From contig CALVCS010000007.1 in NCBI GenBank assembly GCA_944326035.1, positions 1 to 64,000 of the forward strand: a stretch of 64,000 bases of DNA. Direction: 5' to 3'. The notes beneath the pieces are model-generated. The model was given only the letters and a program-made list of their open reading frames with translations. It was not told the DNA's origin and did not search any database. The position numbers were made by a program, and so were the translations under genes. The DNA is from an uncultured Alistipes sp. (lineage in GTDB: Bacteria; Bacteroidota; Bacteroidia; Bacteroidales; Rikenellaceae). Positions 1 through 8,530 of the stretch are shown one piece after another (position 1 is the first letter of the stretch; each line of letters opens with the position of its first letter).

Positions 1-168
1 AAATATGTTTGTCCCGTTATTCCTCCCATCGCCTCAGACCGCCTCAGACGGTGTGGTTTGTTTGCGCAAAATTCATTTATTATTGCATAATATATTGATA
101 ATCAATATAGATAAATTTCTTCAACGAAGAGGAATATTGATACCCTTCGCATCTATTCTTACCCTTAT
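1..168. other. Gene-free left edge with two palindromes
   Basis: I see no convincing coding frame here. A decamer CGCCTCAGAC occurs twice in near-tandem at about 30-50. TTTGCGCAAA at 61-70 is a perfect 10-bp palindrome. TATATTGAT-A-ATCAATATA at 91-109 is a perfect 9-bp inverted repeat around one base, the size of a dimeric regulator site. The stretch runs into the strong terminator at 169-213, so it may be the 3' untranslated end of a gene outside the window. Confidence 0.4.
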
Positions 169-213
169 CATCGACGGGATATACATTAAAAAGTATATCC
201 CGTCGATGTTTTT
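169..213 (+). terminator. Strong intrinsic terminator
   Basis: A perfect 16-bp stem (169-184 with 193-208) closes an 8-nt A-rich loop and is followed by TTTTT. This is a textbook rho-independent terminator. No gene to its left lies inside the window, so it probably ends a transcript coming from beyond position 1. Confidence 0.85.
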
Positions 214-360
214 CCCCGAAAGATCGGGCCCTCTGCTTTTGCTTGGCGATGGCATACCCTCACACATACCCGTTTGTACAATCCATAACCGCCCCGTAAA
301 ATCTTTGATTCAGGTAAAATTTTCTGTAAATCGTATACAAAGCGATTCGAGCTATTCCGA

Positions 361-368
361 TAATTTTG
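361..368 (+). promoter_or_regulatory. -7 promoter box TAATTTTG
   Basis: An exact match to the Bacteroidota -7 consensus TAnnTTTG, placed 31 bp before the ATG at 400. I do not see a good TTTG partner 19-21 bp upstream. Confidence 0.5.
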
Positions 369-399
369 TATCGTAAAAAAAGACAAACCCTGAATCCCT

Positions 400-1227
400 A
401 TGGTTATGTACGTAAAAATCTTATTGGCATTTGTTGCTTTGACCATAAACACGACGGCAATCATGGCACAAGAAAAAATCAAACAAACCGCTGGCCGAGA
501 CCAGCTCGGGGATTTTGCCCCCAAATTCGCAGAACTCAATGACGACGTTCTTTTCGGAGAGGTCTGGAGCAGAACGGATAAACTTGGACTACGCGACCGC
601 AGTCTGATCACCCTCACCTCCCTCATCAGCCAAGGCATCACCGATAGTTCGCTGAGCTACCATCTGCAAACCGCCAAACAAAACGGCATCACCCGGACGG
701 AAATCGCCGAAATCCTCACCCATATCGGATTTTATGCCGGTTGGCCGAAAGCGTGGGCCGCATTCCGTCTGGCCAAAGAGGTGTGGAATGAAGACACAAG
801 CGCCCAAGACGCTAAAGCCGCCTTCCAACGCGAAATGATTTTCCCGATCGGCGAACCCAACACCGCTTATGCGGCCTATTTTAGCGGGAACAGTTACCTG
901 GCCCCTCTGTCACGGGAACAGGTTGCGGTATCCAATGTCACGTTTGAACCGGGATGTCGCAACAATTGGCACATTCATCGAGCCAGCAGTGGCGGAGGAC
1001 AAATGCTCATCGGCGTTGCCGGACGCGGCTGGTATCAAGAAGAGGGAAAACCGGCCGTAGAAATCCTTCCGGGCACCGTCATTCACATTCCGGCCAATGT
1101 CAAACATTGGCATGGGGCCGCGGCCGACAGCTGGTTTGCCCATTTAGCCTTCGAAGTGCCGGGCGAAGATACCGCCAACGAATGGCTGGAACCGGTGACG
1201 GACGAAGCTTATCGCGCGCTGAAATAA
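400..1227 (+). CDS. Exported carboxymuconolactone decarboxylase-cupin protein
   Basis: This 275-residue protein starts with a hydrophobic signal peptide (about residues 1-24, ending at IMAQ), so it is probably exported. Residues about 35-115 are a carboxymuconolactone decarboxylase-like helical domain, with the typical run HIGFYAGWPKAWAA. Residues about 150-270 form a cupin barrel with WHIH and a second HWHG histidine cluster that would bind a metal. Two-domain CMD-cupin proteins are common, usually of unknown substrate, and are often annotated as decarboxylases or quercetinase-like proteins. I see no CxxC pair, so a peroxidase-like AhpD role is unlikely. A second ATG at 406 is an equally good start. 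The gene stands alone, with its own promoter box at 361 and a hairpin after it at 1367. Substrate unknown. Confidence 0.8.
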   Translation: MVMYVKILLAFVALTINTTAIMAQEKIKQTAGRDQLGDFAPKFAELNDDVLFGEVWSRTDKLGLRDRSLITLTSLISQGITDSSLSYHLQTAKQNGITRTEIAEILTHIGFYAGWPKAWAAFRLAKEVWNEDTSAQDAKAAFQREMIFPIGEPNTAYAAYFSGNSYLAPLSREQVAVSNVTFEPGCRNNWHIHRASSGGGQMLIGVAGRGWYQEEGKPAVEILPGTVIHIPANVKHWHGAAADSWFAHLAFEVPGEDTANEWLEPVTDEAYRALK

Positions 1228-1366
1228 TCCCCAACCGTCAGCCAGGGAAGAGATGCCAGTCGCCTCGACGCTCCTCGCCATGTTTCTAAGCGCCTATCCG
1301 GCCGATTAAGACACGAGAAGTTTCTATCTCTATCGCTGTCAACATGTAGGCACAAGTTTCCGTTTT

Positions 1367-1398
1367 ATCAGCCCTCCATCTTACGGAGGGCTGATTTA
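1367..1398 (+). terminator. Hairpin terminator after the CMD-cupin gene
   Basis: An 11-bp perfect stem (1367-1377 with 1385-1395) encloses a 7-nt loop. The T-tract that follows is short (TTTACG), so termination may be leaky. On the other strand the hairpin is followed by AAAA on the template side, and it could act in both directions. Confidence 0.6.
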
Positions 1399-1473
1399 CG
1401 AAAGCCCTCACAAATCTGTAATCGAGGTAAATATATCGAGAATATATCTACCTTTTCTTTTCGAACCACCCGT

Positions 1474-1481
1474 TATCTTTG
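1474..1481 (+). promoter_or_regulatory. -7 promoter box TATCTTTG
   Basis: An exact TAnnTTTG match 40 bp before the lipoprotein start at 1522. The T-rich run at 1451-1463 occupies the -33 position without a clean TTTG. Confidence 0.65.
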
Positions 1482-1521
1482 TCATCGAACCCAGCGAGCG
1501 ATACATTCAAACAATCTATCC

Positions 1522-2040
1522 ATGAATCGAAAAGTGATTTTGCCCTGTATCTTATTTGCGTTCACCGCTTGTGCGGCATGTCAACCTGCCGATGAAGAGA
1601 CACTTCCTACACCGGATTCACAACAGACAGTTCCTCCTGACGAAGAAGATAATCAGTCCAATAGCACCATGGAAAACCATACCATCACCTTATCTGTAAA
1701 TGGACATTCCTTTACAGCGACCCTGGTCGACAACTCCTCCACCCGCGCACTCCAAACTCGGCTGGCCCAGGGTAACATTCATCTGCAAATGAATGATTAT
1801 AACGACATGGAAAAAGTCGGTCATTTAGGCTTTTCTTTACCGAGAAACGACACGCCGATCACAACTGTTCCGGGAGACATTATCTTATATCAAGGAAACT
1901 CTTTGGCGATCTATTACGATACGAACAGTTGGAATTTCACCCGACTGGGTAAAATCAACGGAGCATCCTCTCGTGAAGAGATCTTAGCCCTCTTAGGCGG
2001 AAAAGGAGCGGTCACCGTCGTGCTGTCGCAGGATCATTGA
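1522..2040 (+). CDS. Cyclophilin-like fold lipoprotein
   Basis: This 172-residue protein opens with a lipoprotein signal (MNRKVILPCILFAFTACAAC). Cys17 or Cys20 would be lipidated, so it should be anchored in a membrane with the mature part facing outward. A Glu/Pro/Gln-rich linker (about 21-50) follows. Residues about 53-168 match the small bacterial cyclophilin-like fold family, with runs such as VNGHSFTATLVDN, GHLGFSLPRND and LGKINGASSREEILALLG. Family members are structurally like cyclophilins, but prolyl isomerase activity is not established for them, and I claim none here. It is a single-gene unit with its own promoter. No partner gene is apparent. Confidence 0.75.
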   Translation: MNRKVILPCILFAFTACAACQPADEETLPTPDSQQTVPPDEEDNQSNSTMENHTITLSVNGHSFTATLVDNSSTRALQTRLAQGNIHLQMNDYNDMEKVGHLGFSLPRNDTPITTVPGDIILYQGNSLAIYYDTNSWNFTRLGKINGASSREEILALLGGKGAVTVVLSQDH

Positions 2041-2489
2041 TTGAAGGATTTGTTGAGCGAACGGTGCGTTTCGTTAAACTTTTTGCTCCCAAAATCGTAT
2101 ATTTATCGGTTCATCTCAGATCGGGGTCCGATATAAAATAAGGGAGCCTGTCACGGACGACCGAAGCTGTCACCAGGCAAGAGCGTTCCGGAGAGTCTGT
2201 CAAAAAGAGAGGCAAGCCATGAGACCCGAAAAAGAGGTCCTTCGCAAGTACCGTCCCTTTTGTACGGTTCCCAGCTTCCAATAGACGCGACAACAGTTCG
2301 GCGGTTCGCTTCTGCAGTTCTCCAAGTTCGACCTCCTGGAACATGCAGATACCGACCCCATTCTTGAGATGAGCTCCCTGTTCACACTCCTCGAGCCGGA
2401 CCACCGACAGATCGTATCGATCACCATCATACGATCCTCGAAGAGAGGCTATATGTAAACTTTTAATTTATCCAACCACCCGTTATTCT
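2041..2489. other. Unassigned interval with weak open frames
   Basis: This 450-bp stretch separates the lipoprotein gene from the DUF3737 gene. On the minus strand an open frame of about 97 codons (2111-2404, GTG start, extendable upstream) reads like ordinary protein in places (QEVELGELQKRTAELLSRLLEAG) but matches no family I know. A Ser/Arg/Cys-rich overlapping frame at 2200-2430 looks like a shadow. Both plus-strand frames are interrupted. It could be a decayed gene or non-coding DNA. I do not call a gene. Confidence 0.3.
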
Positions 2490-3371
2490 ATGAATATCAT
2501 TAAAAATACCGAATTCGGAGGTGAACGGCCGCTGTTAGCCTCACACGATCTACAACTTGAGCACGTCACTATTCATGCCGGCGAATCGGCATTAAAAGAG
2601 TGCAGTCATATTACCGCCATCGGCTGTCGTTTCGAAGGCAAATACCCCTTCTGGCACGTCAACGGCTTTACCATTAAAGACTGTCTATTCACCGAAGGGG
2701 CTCGAGCCGCCTTGTGGTATTCCCAAACCCTGGTCATGACGGACACTCGCGTCGAAGCCCCCAAGATGTTCCGGGAGATGGAGAACCTGAAACTCGAAAA
2801 CGTACAGATTCCCGATGCCCAAGAGACCCTATGGCACTGCCATCATGTACACCTGAAAAACGTACAAGTCGACAACGCCGATTATCTGTTTATGCACAGC
2901 CAAGATATCCAGATCGAAGACTATGTGCAAAACGGAAACTACTCGTTTCAGTATTGTCGTGATGTCGTGATTCGTCGGGCGGTGATCAACTCGAAAGACG
3001 CCTTCTGGAACACCGAAAATGTCACCGTCTACGATTCCGAAATCAATGGCGAATATCTGGGCTGGCACTCCAAAAACCTGAAACTGATCAACTGCAAGAT
3101 CTCTGGAACGCAACCGCTGTGCTACGCGCAGGATCTGGTCCTGGAAAACTGCACCATGGCGGACGACGGCGACCTGGCTTTTGAATACAGCAGCGTACAG
3201 GCAACGATTCTCGGTCCTGTTCATAGTGTCAAAAATCCTCGTAGCGGTTCGATTACAGCCGAACGCTTTGGCGAGATCATCCTGGATCAGAACATCGAGG
3301 CCCCTGGCGATTGCAAGCTCCTCGTGTGGGACGCCAACCATCAACCTAAACCTGCCGATCATGAAATATGA
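2490..3371 (+). CDS. DUF3737 family beta-helix protein
   Basis: This 293-residue protein is built from short imperfect repeats of the kind seen in right-handed parallel beta-helices. Examples are FWHVNGFTIKDCLFTEG, LWHCHHVHLKNVQV, FWNTENVTVYDSEI and LGWHSKNLKLINCKI, spaced about 18-20 residues apart over nearly its whole length. It matches the DUF3737 family (cytoplasmic, no signal peptide, function unknown). The last 11 bp overlap the start of the aminotransferase gene at 3361, so the two are almost certainly translated together. Such proteins are often found beside PatB/MalY-like enzymes, but the functional link is not known. Confidence 0.85.
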   Translation: MNIIKNTEFGGERPLLASHDLQLEHVTIHAGESALKECSHITAIGCRFEGKYPFWHVNGFTIKDCLFTEGARAALWYSQTLVMTDTRVEAPKMFREMENLKLENVQIPDAQETLWHCHHVHLKNVQVDNADYLFMHSQDIQIEDYVQNGNYSFQYCRDVVIRRAVINSKDAFWNTENVTVYDSEINGEYLGWHSKNLKLINCKISGTQPLCYAQDLVLENCTMADDGDLAFEYSSVQATILGPVHSVKNPRSGSITAERFGEIILDQNIEAPGDCKLLVWDANHQPKPADHEI

Positions 3372-4536
3372 ATTCGATCAGATCATTCCGCGCCGACACA
3401 CCAACTCCTATAAATGGGATAGCGCCTCCTCCGATCAGGTACTGCCTTTATGGGTAGCGGATATGGATTTCCGCACCGCTCCGGCGATTATCTCCGCTCT
3501 GGAAAGACGCGTACAACACGGTATATTCGGATATGTCCGGGTTCCGAAGGCTTATTACGACGCCATTCGAGGGTGGTTTGCCCGACGGCATGACTGGTCC
3601 CTGGAAAAAGAGTGGATACTCTATACCTCCGGGGTCGTCCCGGCCGTCTCAGCGGTCATTAAAGCCCTGACAGAGCCCGGCGACAGCGTGGTGGTACAAC
3701 CTCCGGTATACAACTGCTTCTACTCTTCCATCCGGAATAACGGGTGCCGTATCGTCACGAATCCACTCAAGTATGAAGATCAAACCTATCGAATCGATTT
3801 CGAGGATCTGGAACAAAAGACGGCCGATCCTTCGGTCAAGCTTCTGCTACTTTGCAACCCCCATAACCCTGTCGGACGGGTGTGGAGCCCCGAAGAGTTG
3901 ATCCGTATCGGAGAGATCTGCCAACGCCATCAGGTGCGGGTGATTTCGGACGAAATCCATGGCGAGCTGGCTTTCCCGGAACATCCCTATACGCCTTTTG
4001 CCTCCCTGAGTCCGGAACATCTGTGGAACTCCGTCACCTGCGTATCGCCCAGCAAAGCGTTCAACATCGCCGGCTTGCAAATTGCCCAGATCATCGCTCG
4101 AGATGCCACACTGCGTCAAAAGATCGATCGGGCGATCAACATCAACGAAGTATGTGACGTCAACCCGTTCGGAGTCGAAGCGACCATCGCCGCTTACAAC
4201 GAGAGCGAAGCGTGGCTCGATCAGTTAATCGCGTATATACAGGCCAATTACACCTATTTACGCGACTTTTTTCAGCAGTTTTTGCCCACAATCCCTGTCA
4301 TTAACCTGGAGGGGACCTATTTGGTCTGGACCGATTGTCGCACCTTGGGGTTAACGTCCGATGAGCTACAAACGCAATTGCTGAACAAGACCGGCCTTTG
4401 GCTCAACAGCGGCACCCTGTATGGGAGCGAAGGCGAAGGCTTCATGCGATGGAATATCGCCTGTCCGAGAAGCACCCTACAAGACGCCCTCCATCGTTTT
4501 CGCTTTTTCGTCAACACCCTGACCCCATCCGTCTAA
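3361..4536 (+). CDS. patB: PatB/MalY-type C-S lyase (cystathionine beta-lyase)
   Basis: A 391-residue fold-type I PLP enzyme of the MalY/PatB group, which usually cleaves cystathionine or other cysteine conjugates to thiol, pyruvate and ammonia. Visible features are the N-terminal LPLWVADMDF run, NPHNPVGR, SDEIHGEL (the aspartate that contacts the PLP ring nitrogen) and SPSKAFN, with Lys232 as the PLP Schiff-base lysine. The ATG at 3361 is chosen because MKYEFDQIIPRR is the usual N-terminus; longer upstream readings run through the DUF3737 gene. The gene overlaps DUF3737 by 11 bp and is followed after 12 bp by an EamA permease, suggesting one operon. The exact substrate cannot be read from sequence. 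Confidence 0.88.
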   Translation: MKYEFDQIIPRRHTNSYKWDSASSDQVLPLWVADMDFRTAPAIISALERRVQHGIFGYVRVPKAYYDAIRGWFARRHDWSLEKEWILYTSGVVPAVSAVIKALTEPGDSVVVQPPVYNCFYSSIRNNGCRIVTNPLKYEDQTYRIDFEDLEQKTADPSVKLLLLCNPHNPVGRVWSPEELIRIGEICQRHQVRVISDEIHGELAFPEHPYTPFASLSPEHLWNSVTCVSPSKAFNIAGLQIAQIIARDATLRQKIDRAININEVCDVNPFGVEATIAAYNESEAWLDQLIAYIQANYTYLRDFFQQFLPTIPVINLEGTYLVWTDCRTLGLTSDELQTQLLNKTGLWLNSGTLYGSEGEGFMRWNIACPRSTLQDALHRFRFFVNTLTPSV

Positions 4537-4548
4537 ACCAGTCATGGC

Positions 4549-5508
4549 ATGATCACCAAACAACGTATCGCCATCCTTTGGGCCTATTTCCTGATCTATG
4601 TGGTCTGGGGATCGACCTATTACTTCATCGGCGTGGCTTTACGGGAAATCCCGACGTTTTTGTTGGGAGCGTTACGCTTTTCGATCGCCGGCCTGTTGTT
4701 GTTGGGGATCTGTGCCTGGCGAGGGGAAAAAATCTTTCAAGCCACCCTGATCCGACGTTCGGCCCTGAGCGGAATCGTCCTCCTGTTTGTCGATATGGCG
4801 GTGATTATGCTGGCACAACGGTATGTAAGCAGCAGTCTGGTGGCGATCGTCGCCGCCTCCACCGCCATCTGGATCATGACCCTGGATGTGCCGATGTGGA
4901 AAAAGAACTTCCGAAACCTCTCTACCCTAATCGGAGTCATACTTGGATTTATCGGCGTGGGAATGCTCTACCTGGAACAACTCTCCTGGGACAACACTCC
5001 TTCCCAGCATCATGAATACGGCATCTTGATTCTCATCGCAGGCTGCATTTCCTGGGCCCTCGGCACCCTCTACACCAAATACCGCTCATCTGATGCCGAA
5101 CCCATCAATGCCTTTGCTGGGGCCGCCTGGCAAATGATTTTTGCCAGCCTGCTGTTCTGGTTATGCGCCTTCGTGACGGGGGATTTCAAGCAGTTCGATC
5201 GAACGGCAATCCATAGCGGATCCTGGTTCGCGTTGGTGTATTTGATTCTGTTCGGCTCGATTCTGGCCTACTCGGCCTATGTGTGGCTGCTGAAAGTGCG
5301 CCCCGCCACCGAAGTCGCTACGCATGCCTATGTCAATCCGATTGTCGCCGTCCTGATCGGCGTCTACGCCGGAGGCGAACAGGTCTCGGCCCTTCAGCTG
5401 ATCGGATTAGGACTCATTATCGTCAGTGTCATTCTGGTAGAGTGGCGAACCCGCCATTCCCTTCCCCATCGCAAGCACGATACCGCACTCCCTCGCGATG
5501 CGGAATAG
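4549..5508 (+). CDS. EamA/DMT-family permease
   Basis: A 319-residue inner-membrane protein with ten predicted membrane segments in two EamA repeats, of the RhaT/YdcZ-like drug/metabolite transporter type. The N-terminal run AYFLIYVVWGSTYYFIGVALREIPTFLLGALRF is typical, cited here in part: WGSTYYFIG and PTFLLGALRF. It probably exports an amino acid or a related metabolite. The position right after a C-S lyase gene fits sulfur amino-acid traffic, but that is inference. An ATG at 4544 runs into a stop after two codons, so 4549 is the start. The positively charged tail (RTRHSLPHRKH) should be cytoplasmic. Confidence 0.82.
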   Translation: MITKQRIAILWAYFLIYVVWGSTYYFIGVALREIPTFLLGALRFSIAGLLLLGICAWRGEKIFQATLIRRSALSGIVLLFVDMAVIMLAQRYVSSSLVAIVAASTAIWIMTLDVPMWKKNFRNLSTLIGVILGFIGVGMLYLEQLSWDNTPSQHHEYGILILIAGCISWALGTLYTKYRSSDAEPINAFAGAAWQMIFASLLFWLCAFVTGDFKQFDRTAIHSGSWFALVYLILFGSILAYSAYVWLLKVRPATEVATHAYVNPIVAVLIGVYAGGEQVSALQLIGLGLIIVSVILVEWRTRHSLPHRKHDTALPRDAE

Positions 5509-5660
5509 TAACCGACCTTTGGAAACGGCCCCCTTTTCTCTTCAAGTCCTTCCTTTCTGAGGATGCCCCGACATATCACATAACCGGATATTCGTTCCGG
5601 CAACCGAGTTCGCCGGATAAACCTTCGATTCCCTCGGATCGAAAAATGAATTTTTTAAAA

Positions 5661-5692
5661 TTTGGCGGAACGGGAGTTTTTGTCTAATTTTA
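5661..5692 (+). promoter_or_regulatory. Promoter of the amino-sugar genes
   Basis: TTTG at 5661-5664, 20 bp, then TAATTTTA at 5685-5692. This is one base off the Bacteroidota consensus with ideal spacing. Transcription would start about 20 nt before the ATG at 5718. Confidence 0.7.
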
Positions 5693-5717
5693 AGGGCTAT
5701 TTTAAGCCTGTTGAATT

Positions 5718-7658
5718 ATGACGACCCGAAATTACAAGCTCAAGAAAGAGGGCGGTTTAGCTCCCGGAGCCGACCCCGCCGACATTATCCGTAAATTCGA
5801 AAAAGTCTTCACTACCATATACTCCTCGGAAACCAGCGGGTCGATGTATATCGCCCGTGAGATCGAAAACTGCATCCGGGAAAAACAGACCCTCGGGGAG
5901 ACGTGTATTTTGGGGATTACGACCGGCAAATCGCCCGTCGGTGTGTTCCGTGCGCTGGTGGATATTCATCGTAACGAGGGACTGAGTTTTAAAAACGTCA
6001 TCATTTTCAGCCTCGATGAATTTTTCCCCATCTATCCCCGCGAACAACAAAGCCGCAACTATTTGATTCATGAAAGTCTGCTGAATCATATCGATATTCT
6101 GCCCGAAAATATTCATATTCCGGATGGAACCCTACCCCAAGAGAAAGTCGGGGCTTTCTGCAAAGAGTATGAGAGTCTGATCGAACAATATGATGGTCTC
6201 GATCTGCTGATTCTGGGGACCGGCGTGCAAGGGCAACTCGGCTTCAACGAACCGGGTTCGTATACCAACACGCGTACCCGTTTGGTCGCCCTCGGTAACG
6301 AAAGCCGCAAAGCGGTCAGCTCGATCTTCTACGGCATCGAAAACGTCCCCCGCAAAGCGATTACCATGGGGTTGGCGACCATCCTGGATGCCAAACGCAT
6401 CATTCTGATGGCTTGGGGCGAAGACAAGGCGCAGGTCGTCAAAGCAATTGTCGAAGGACAGGAAGATGCCGCCGTGCCCGCCACCTGTTTGCAGAAACAC
6501 GAACATATGGAAGTCGTGGTGGACGAAGGCGCCGCCCAAGAACTCACACGGATCAAAACACCGTGGCTGGTCGGGACCTGTACGTGGCCTCCTCGATTCA
6601 TCCGGACCGCCGTTCTGTGGCTCTGCAATAAAGTCAAAAAACCGATTCTGAAGCTCACCTACCAAGATTATATCGACAATCGGCTCGGCCAACTGCTCGA
6701 AATCACGGGACGGGCTTATGACAACATCAATATTCAGGTTTTCAACGACCTGCAACACACTATTACGGGATGGCCGGGTGGCAAACCCAATGCCGACGAT
6801 TCGACCCGCCCCGAACGTGCAACGCCCTACCCCAAACGGATCGTGATCTTCAGTCCCCACCCCGACGACGACGTCATCTCGATGGGAGGGACCTTCATGC
6901 GCCTGATCGCCCAAGGCCACGATGTCCATGTGGCCTATCAGACCTCGGGCAACATCGCCGTCATGGACGACGTTGTGTTGCAGACGCTGGATACCGCCCG
7001 GGAGTGTGGCTTTGCTGATCGATATAACGAAGTCAGCGACATCATTCGACACAAACGCAAAGGCGAGCCCGAACCGCTGGAACTTCGCCAACTGAAGGGT
7101 TCCATCCGACGGGCCGAAGCCAAAGCGGCGTGTCGCCAGATGGGCTTGACCGATGAAAGGAAGATTCACTTTCTGAATATGCCCTTCTATGAAACGGGCG
7201 GAGTCAAAAAGGGTCTGCTCACCGACAAAGACATTCAACTGGTCGTCGATCTGTTGCGGCAAGTACAGCCCCATCAGATTTATGCGGCCGGAGACCTTTC
7301 CGATCCGCACGGCACCCACCGGGTCTGCATCGAAGCTGTCCTGGCCGCTCTGGATATCGTGCACGACGAACCATGGGTCAAAGAGTGTCGAATGTGGCTC
7401 TATCGTGGCGCTTGGCAAGAATGGGATCTCGATATGGTCGATATGGCCGTTCCGCTGAGCCCCGATGAGGTATTGCAAAAACGCCACGCCATCTACCGTC
7501 ATGTCTCCCAAAAAGACGTCGTTCCTTTCCCGGGTGAGGACAAACGCGAATTCTGGCAACGAGCCGAAGAACGGAACCAAAATACGGCTCGCGTATATGA
7601 TCATCTGGGCATGGCCGAATATCAAGCTATCGAGGTATTCGTCCGACTCAAACTGTAA
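5718..7658 (+). CDS. NagB-like/LmbE-like (PIG-L deacetylase) fusion protein
   Basis: A 646-residue two-domain protein. Residues about 20-320 resemble glucosamine-6-phosphate deaminase (SLDEFFP around the catalytic-base aspartate, FNEPGS). Residues about 375-640 are a PIG-L/LmbE-type N-deacetylase with the zinc motif PHPDD at 380-384 and DPHGTH further on. In the NagB-like part, Gln171 and Gln173 replace the Asp and His that sit in the canonical GxDGHIAFNEP motif (Asp141 and His143 in E. coli NagB), so deaminase activity is doubtful. Related long fusions occur widely in Bacteroidales; from memory, at least some have similar changes. The deacetylase half keeps its metal site, so it may deacetylate an amino sugar for the intact NagB encoded 20 bp downstream. 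That coupling is inference. Cytoplasmic, no signal peptide. Confidence 0.85.
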   Translation: MTTRNYKLKKEGGLAPGADPADIIRKFEKVFTTIYSSETSGSMYIAREIENCIREKQTLGETCILGITTGKSPVGVFRALVDIHRNEGLSFKNVIIFSLDEFFPIYPREQQSRNYLIHESLLNHIDILPENIHIPDGTLPQEKVGAFCKEYESLIEQYDGLDLLILGTGVQGQLGFNEPGSYTNTRTRLVALGNESRKAVSSIFYGIENVPRKAITMGLATILDAKRIILMAWGEDKAQVVKAIVEGQEDAAVPATCLQKHEHMEVVVDEGAAQELTRIKTPWLVGTCTWPPRFIRTAVLWLCNKVKKPILKLTYQDYIDNRLGQLLEITGRAYDNINIQVFNDLQHTITGWPGGKPNADDSTRPERATPYPKRIVIFSPHPDDDVISMGGTFMRLIAQGHDVHVAYQTSGNIAVMDDVVLQTLDTARECGFADRYNEVSDIIRHKRKGEPEPLELRQLKGSIRRAEAKAACRQMGLTDERKIHFLNMPFYETGGVKKGLLTDKDIQLVVDLLRQVQPHQIYAAGDLSDPHGTHRVCIEAVLAALDIVHDEPWVKECRMWLYRGAWQEWDLDMVDMAVPLSPDEVLQKRHAIYRHVSQKDVVPFPGEDKREFWQRAEERNQNTARVYDHLGMAEYQAIEVFVRLKL

Positions 7659-7678
7659 CCCTCTTATTCGATACCTTC

Positions 7679-8497
7679 ATGAGACTGATTATCCAACCAG
7701 ACAACGCCACGGTCGGCCAATGGGCGGCCGCATACATCGTTCGACGCATCAAAGAGCATCAAAAGCGTACGGACCAACCTTTTGTTCTGGGCCTTCCCAC
7801 CGGGTCGACCCCTTTAAGCACCTATCAGGAGTTGATTCGCTACAACCAGGCCGGGATCGTATCTTTCGCCAACGTTCAGACTTTCAATATGGATGAATAT
7901 GTGGGCATTCCGCAGGATCATCCGGAAAGCTACCATTCGTTCATGTGGAAGAATCTGTTCAGCCATATCGACATCAAGCCCGAAAATGTCCATATTCTGA
8001 ATGGCAATGCCCCCGATCTGGAGGCGGAATGCGCCTCTTATGAACAACGTATCACGGAGGCTGGAGGAATCGATCTGTTTTTGGGCGGCATCGGTCCGGA
8101 TGGTCACTTAGCCTTCAACGAGCCCTTTTCATCACTTCACTCGCGCACCCGGGTCAAAACCCTGACCAAAGATACGTTGATCGCCAACTCCCGCTTTTTC
8201 GGAGGCGATATCAACCAGGTTCCCAAGACCGCGTTGACCGTCGGAGTGGGTACCGTTATGAGTGCCCGCGAGGTATTGATTCTGGCCTTGGGACACAACA
8301 AGGCTCGGGCTCTAGCTGCGGGGGTGGAAGGCGCATACAGCCACCAATGGACCATCAGCGCCATCCAGATTCATCCGGCGGGGATTATCGTGTGCGATGA
8401 AGATGCCACCGACGAGCTGAAAGTGGGTACCTACAAATATTTTAAAGATATCGAATCGGCCCATCTCGATCCGGAATCGCTTTTAGCCTCCCTGTAA
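7679..8497 (+). CDS. nagB: Glucosamine-6-phosphate deaminase
   Basis: A full-length 272-residue NagB, converting glucosamine-6-phosphate to fructose-6-phosphate and ammonia. The residues known to be catalytic in E. coli are present at the same numbers: Asp72 in FNMDEYVG, and Asp141 and His143 in [11 protein letters not shown]. The N-terminus [21 protein letters not shown] is the family's usual start, here quoted as [15 protein letters not shown]. The gene follows the NagB-LmbE fusion after 20 bp and probably shares its transcript. Together they would feed amino sugars into glycolysis. Unlike the fusion it shows no degeneration, so it should supply the real deaminase activity. Confidence 0.95.
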   Translation: MRLIIQPDNATVGQWAAAYIVRRIKEHQKRTDQPFVLGLPTGSTPLSTYQELIRYNQAGIVSFANVQTFNMDEYVGIPQDHPESYHSFMWKNLFSHIDIKPENVHILNGNAPDLEAECASYEQRITEAGGIDLFLGGIGPDGHLAFNEPFSSLHSRTRVKTLTKDTLIANSRFFGGDINQVPKTALTVGVGTVMSAREVLILALGHNKARALAAGVEGAYSHQWTISAIQIHPAGIIVCDEDATDELKVGTYKYFKDIESAHLDPESLLASL

Positions 8498-8530
8498 TTC
8501 TATTATTTCTAAACCAACACGCATACTTAC

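Noticed and set aside
6132..7625. A 497-codon minus-strand frame opposite the NagB-LmbE fusion
   Set aside because: Antisense shadow of a well-supported gene; the composition (many His, Asp, Val, Phe) is typical of reverse-frame reading.
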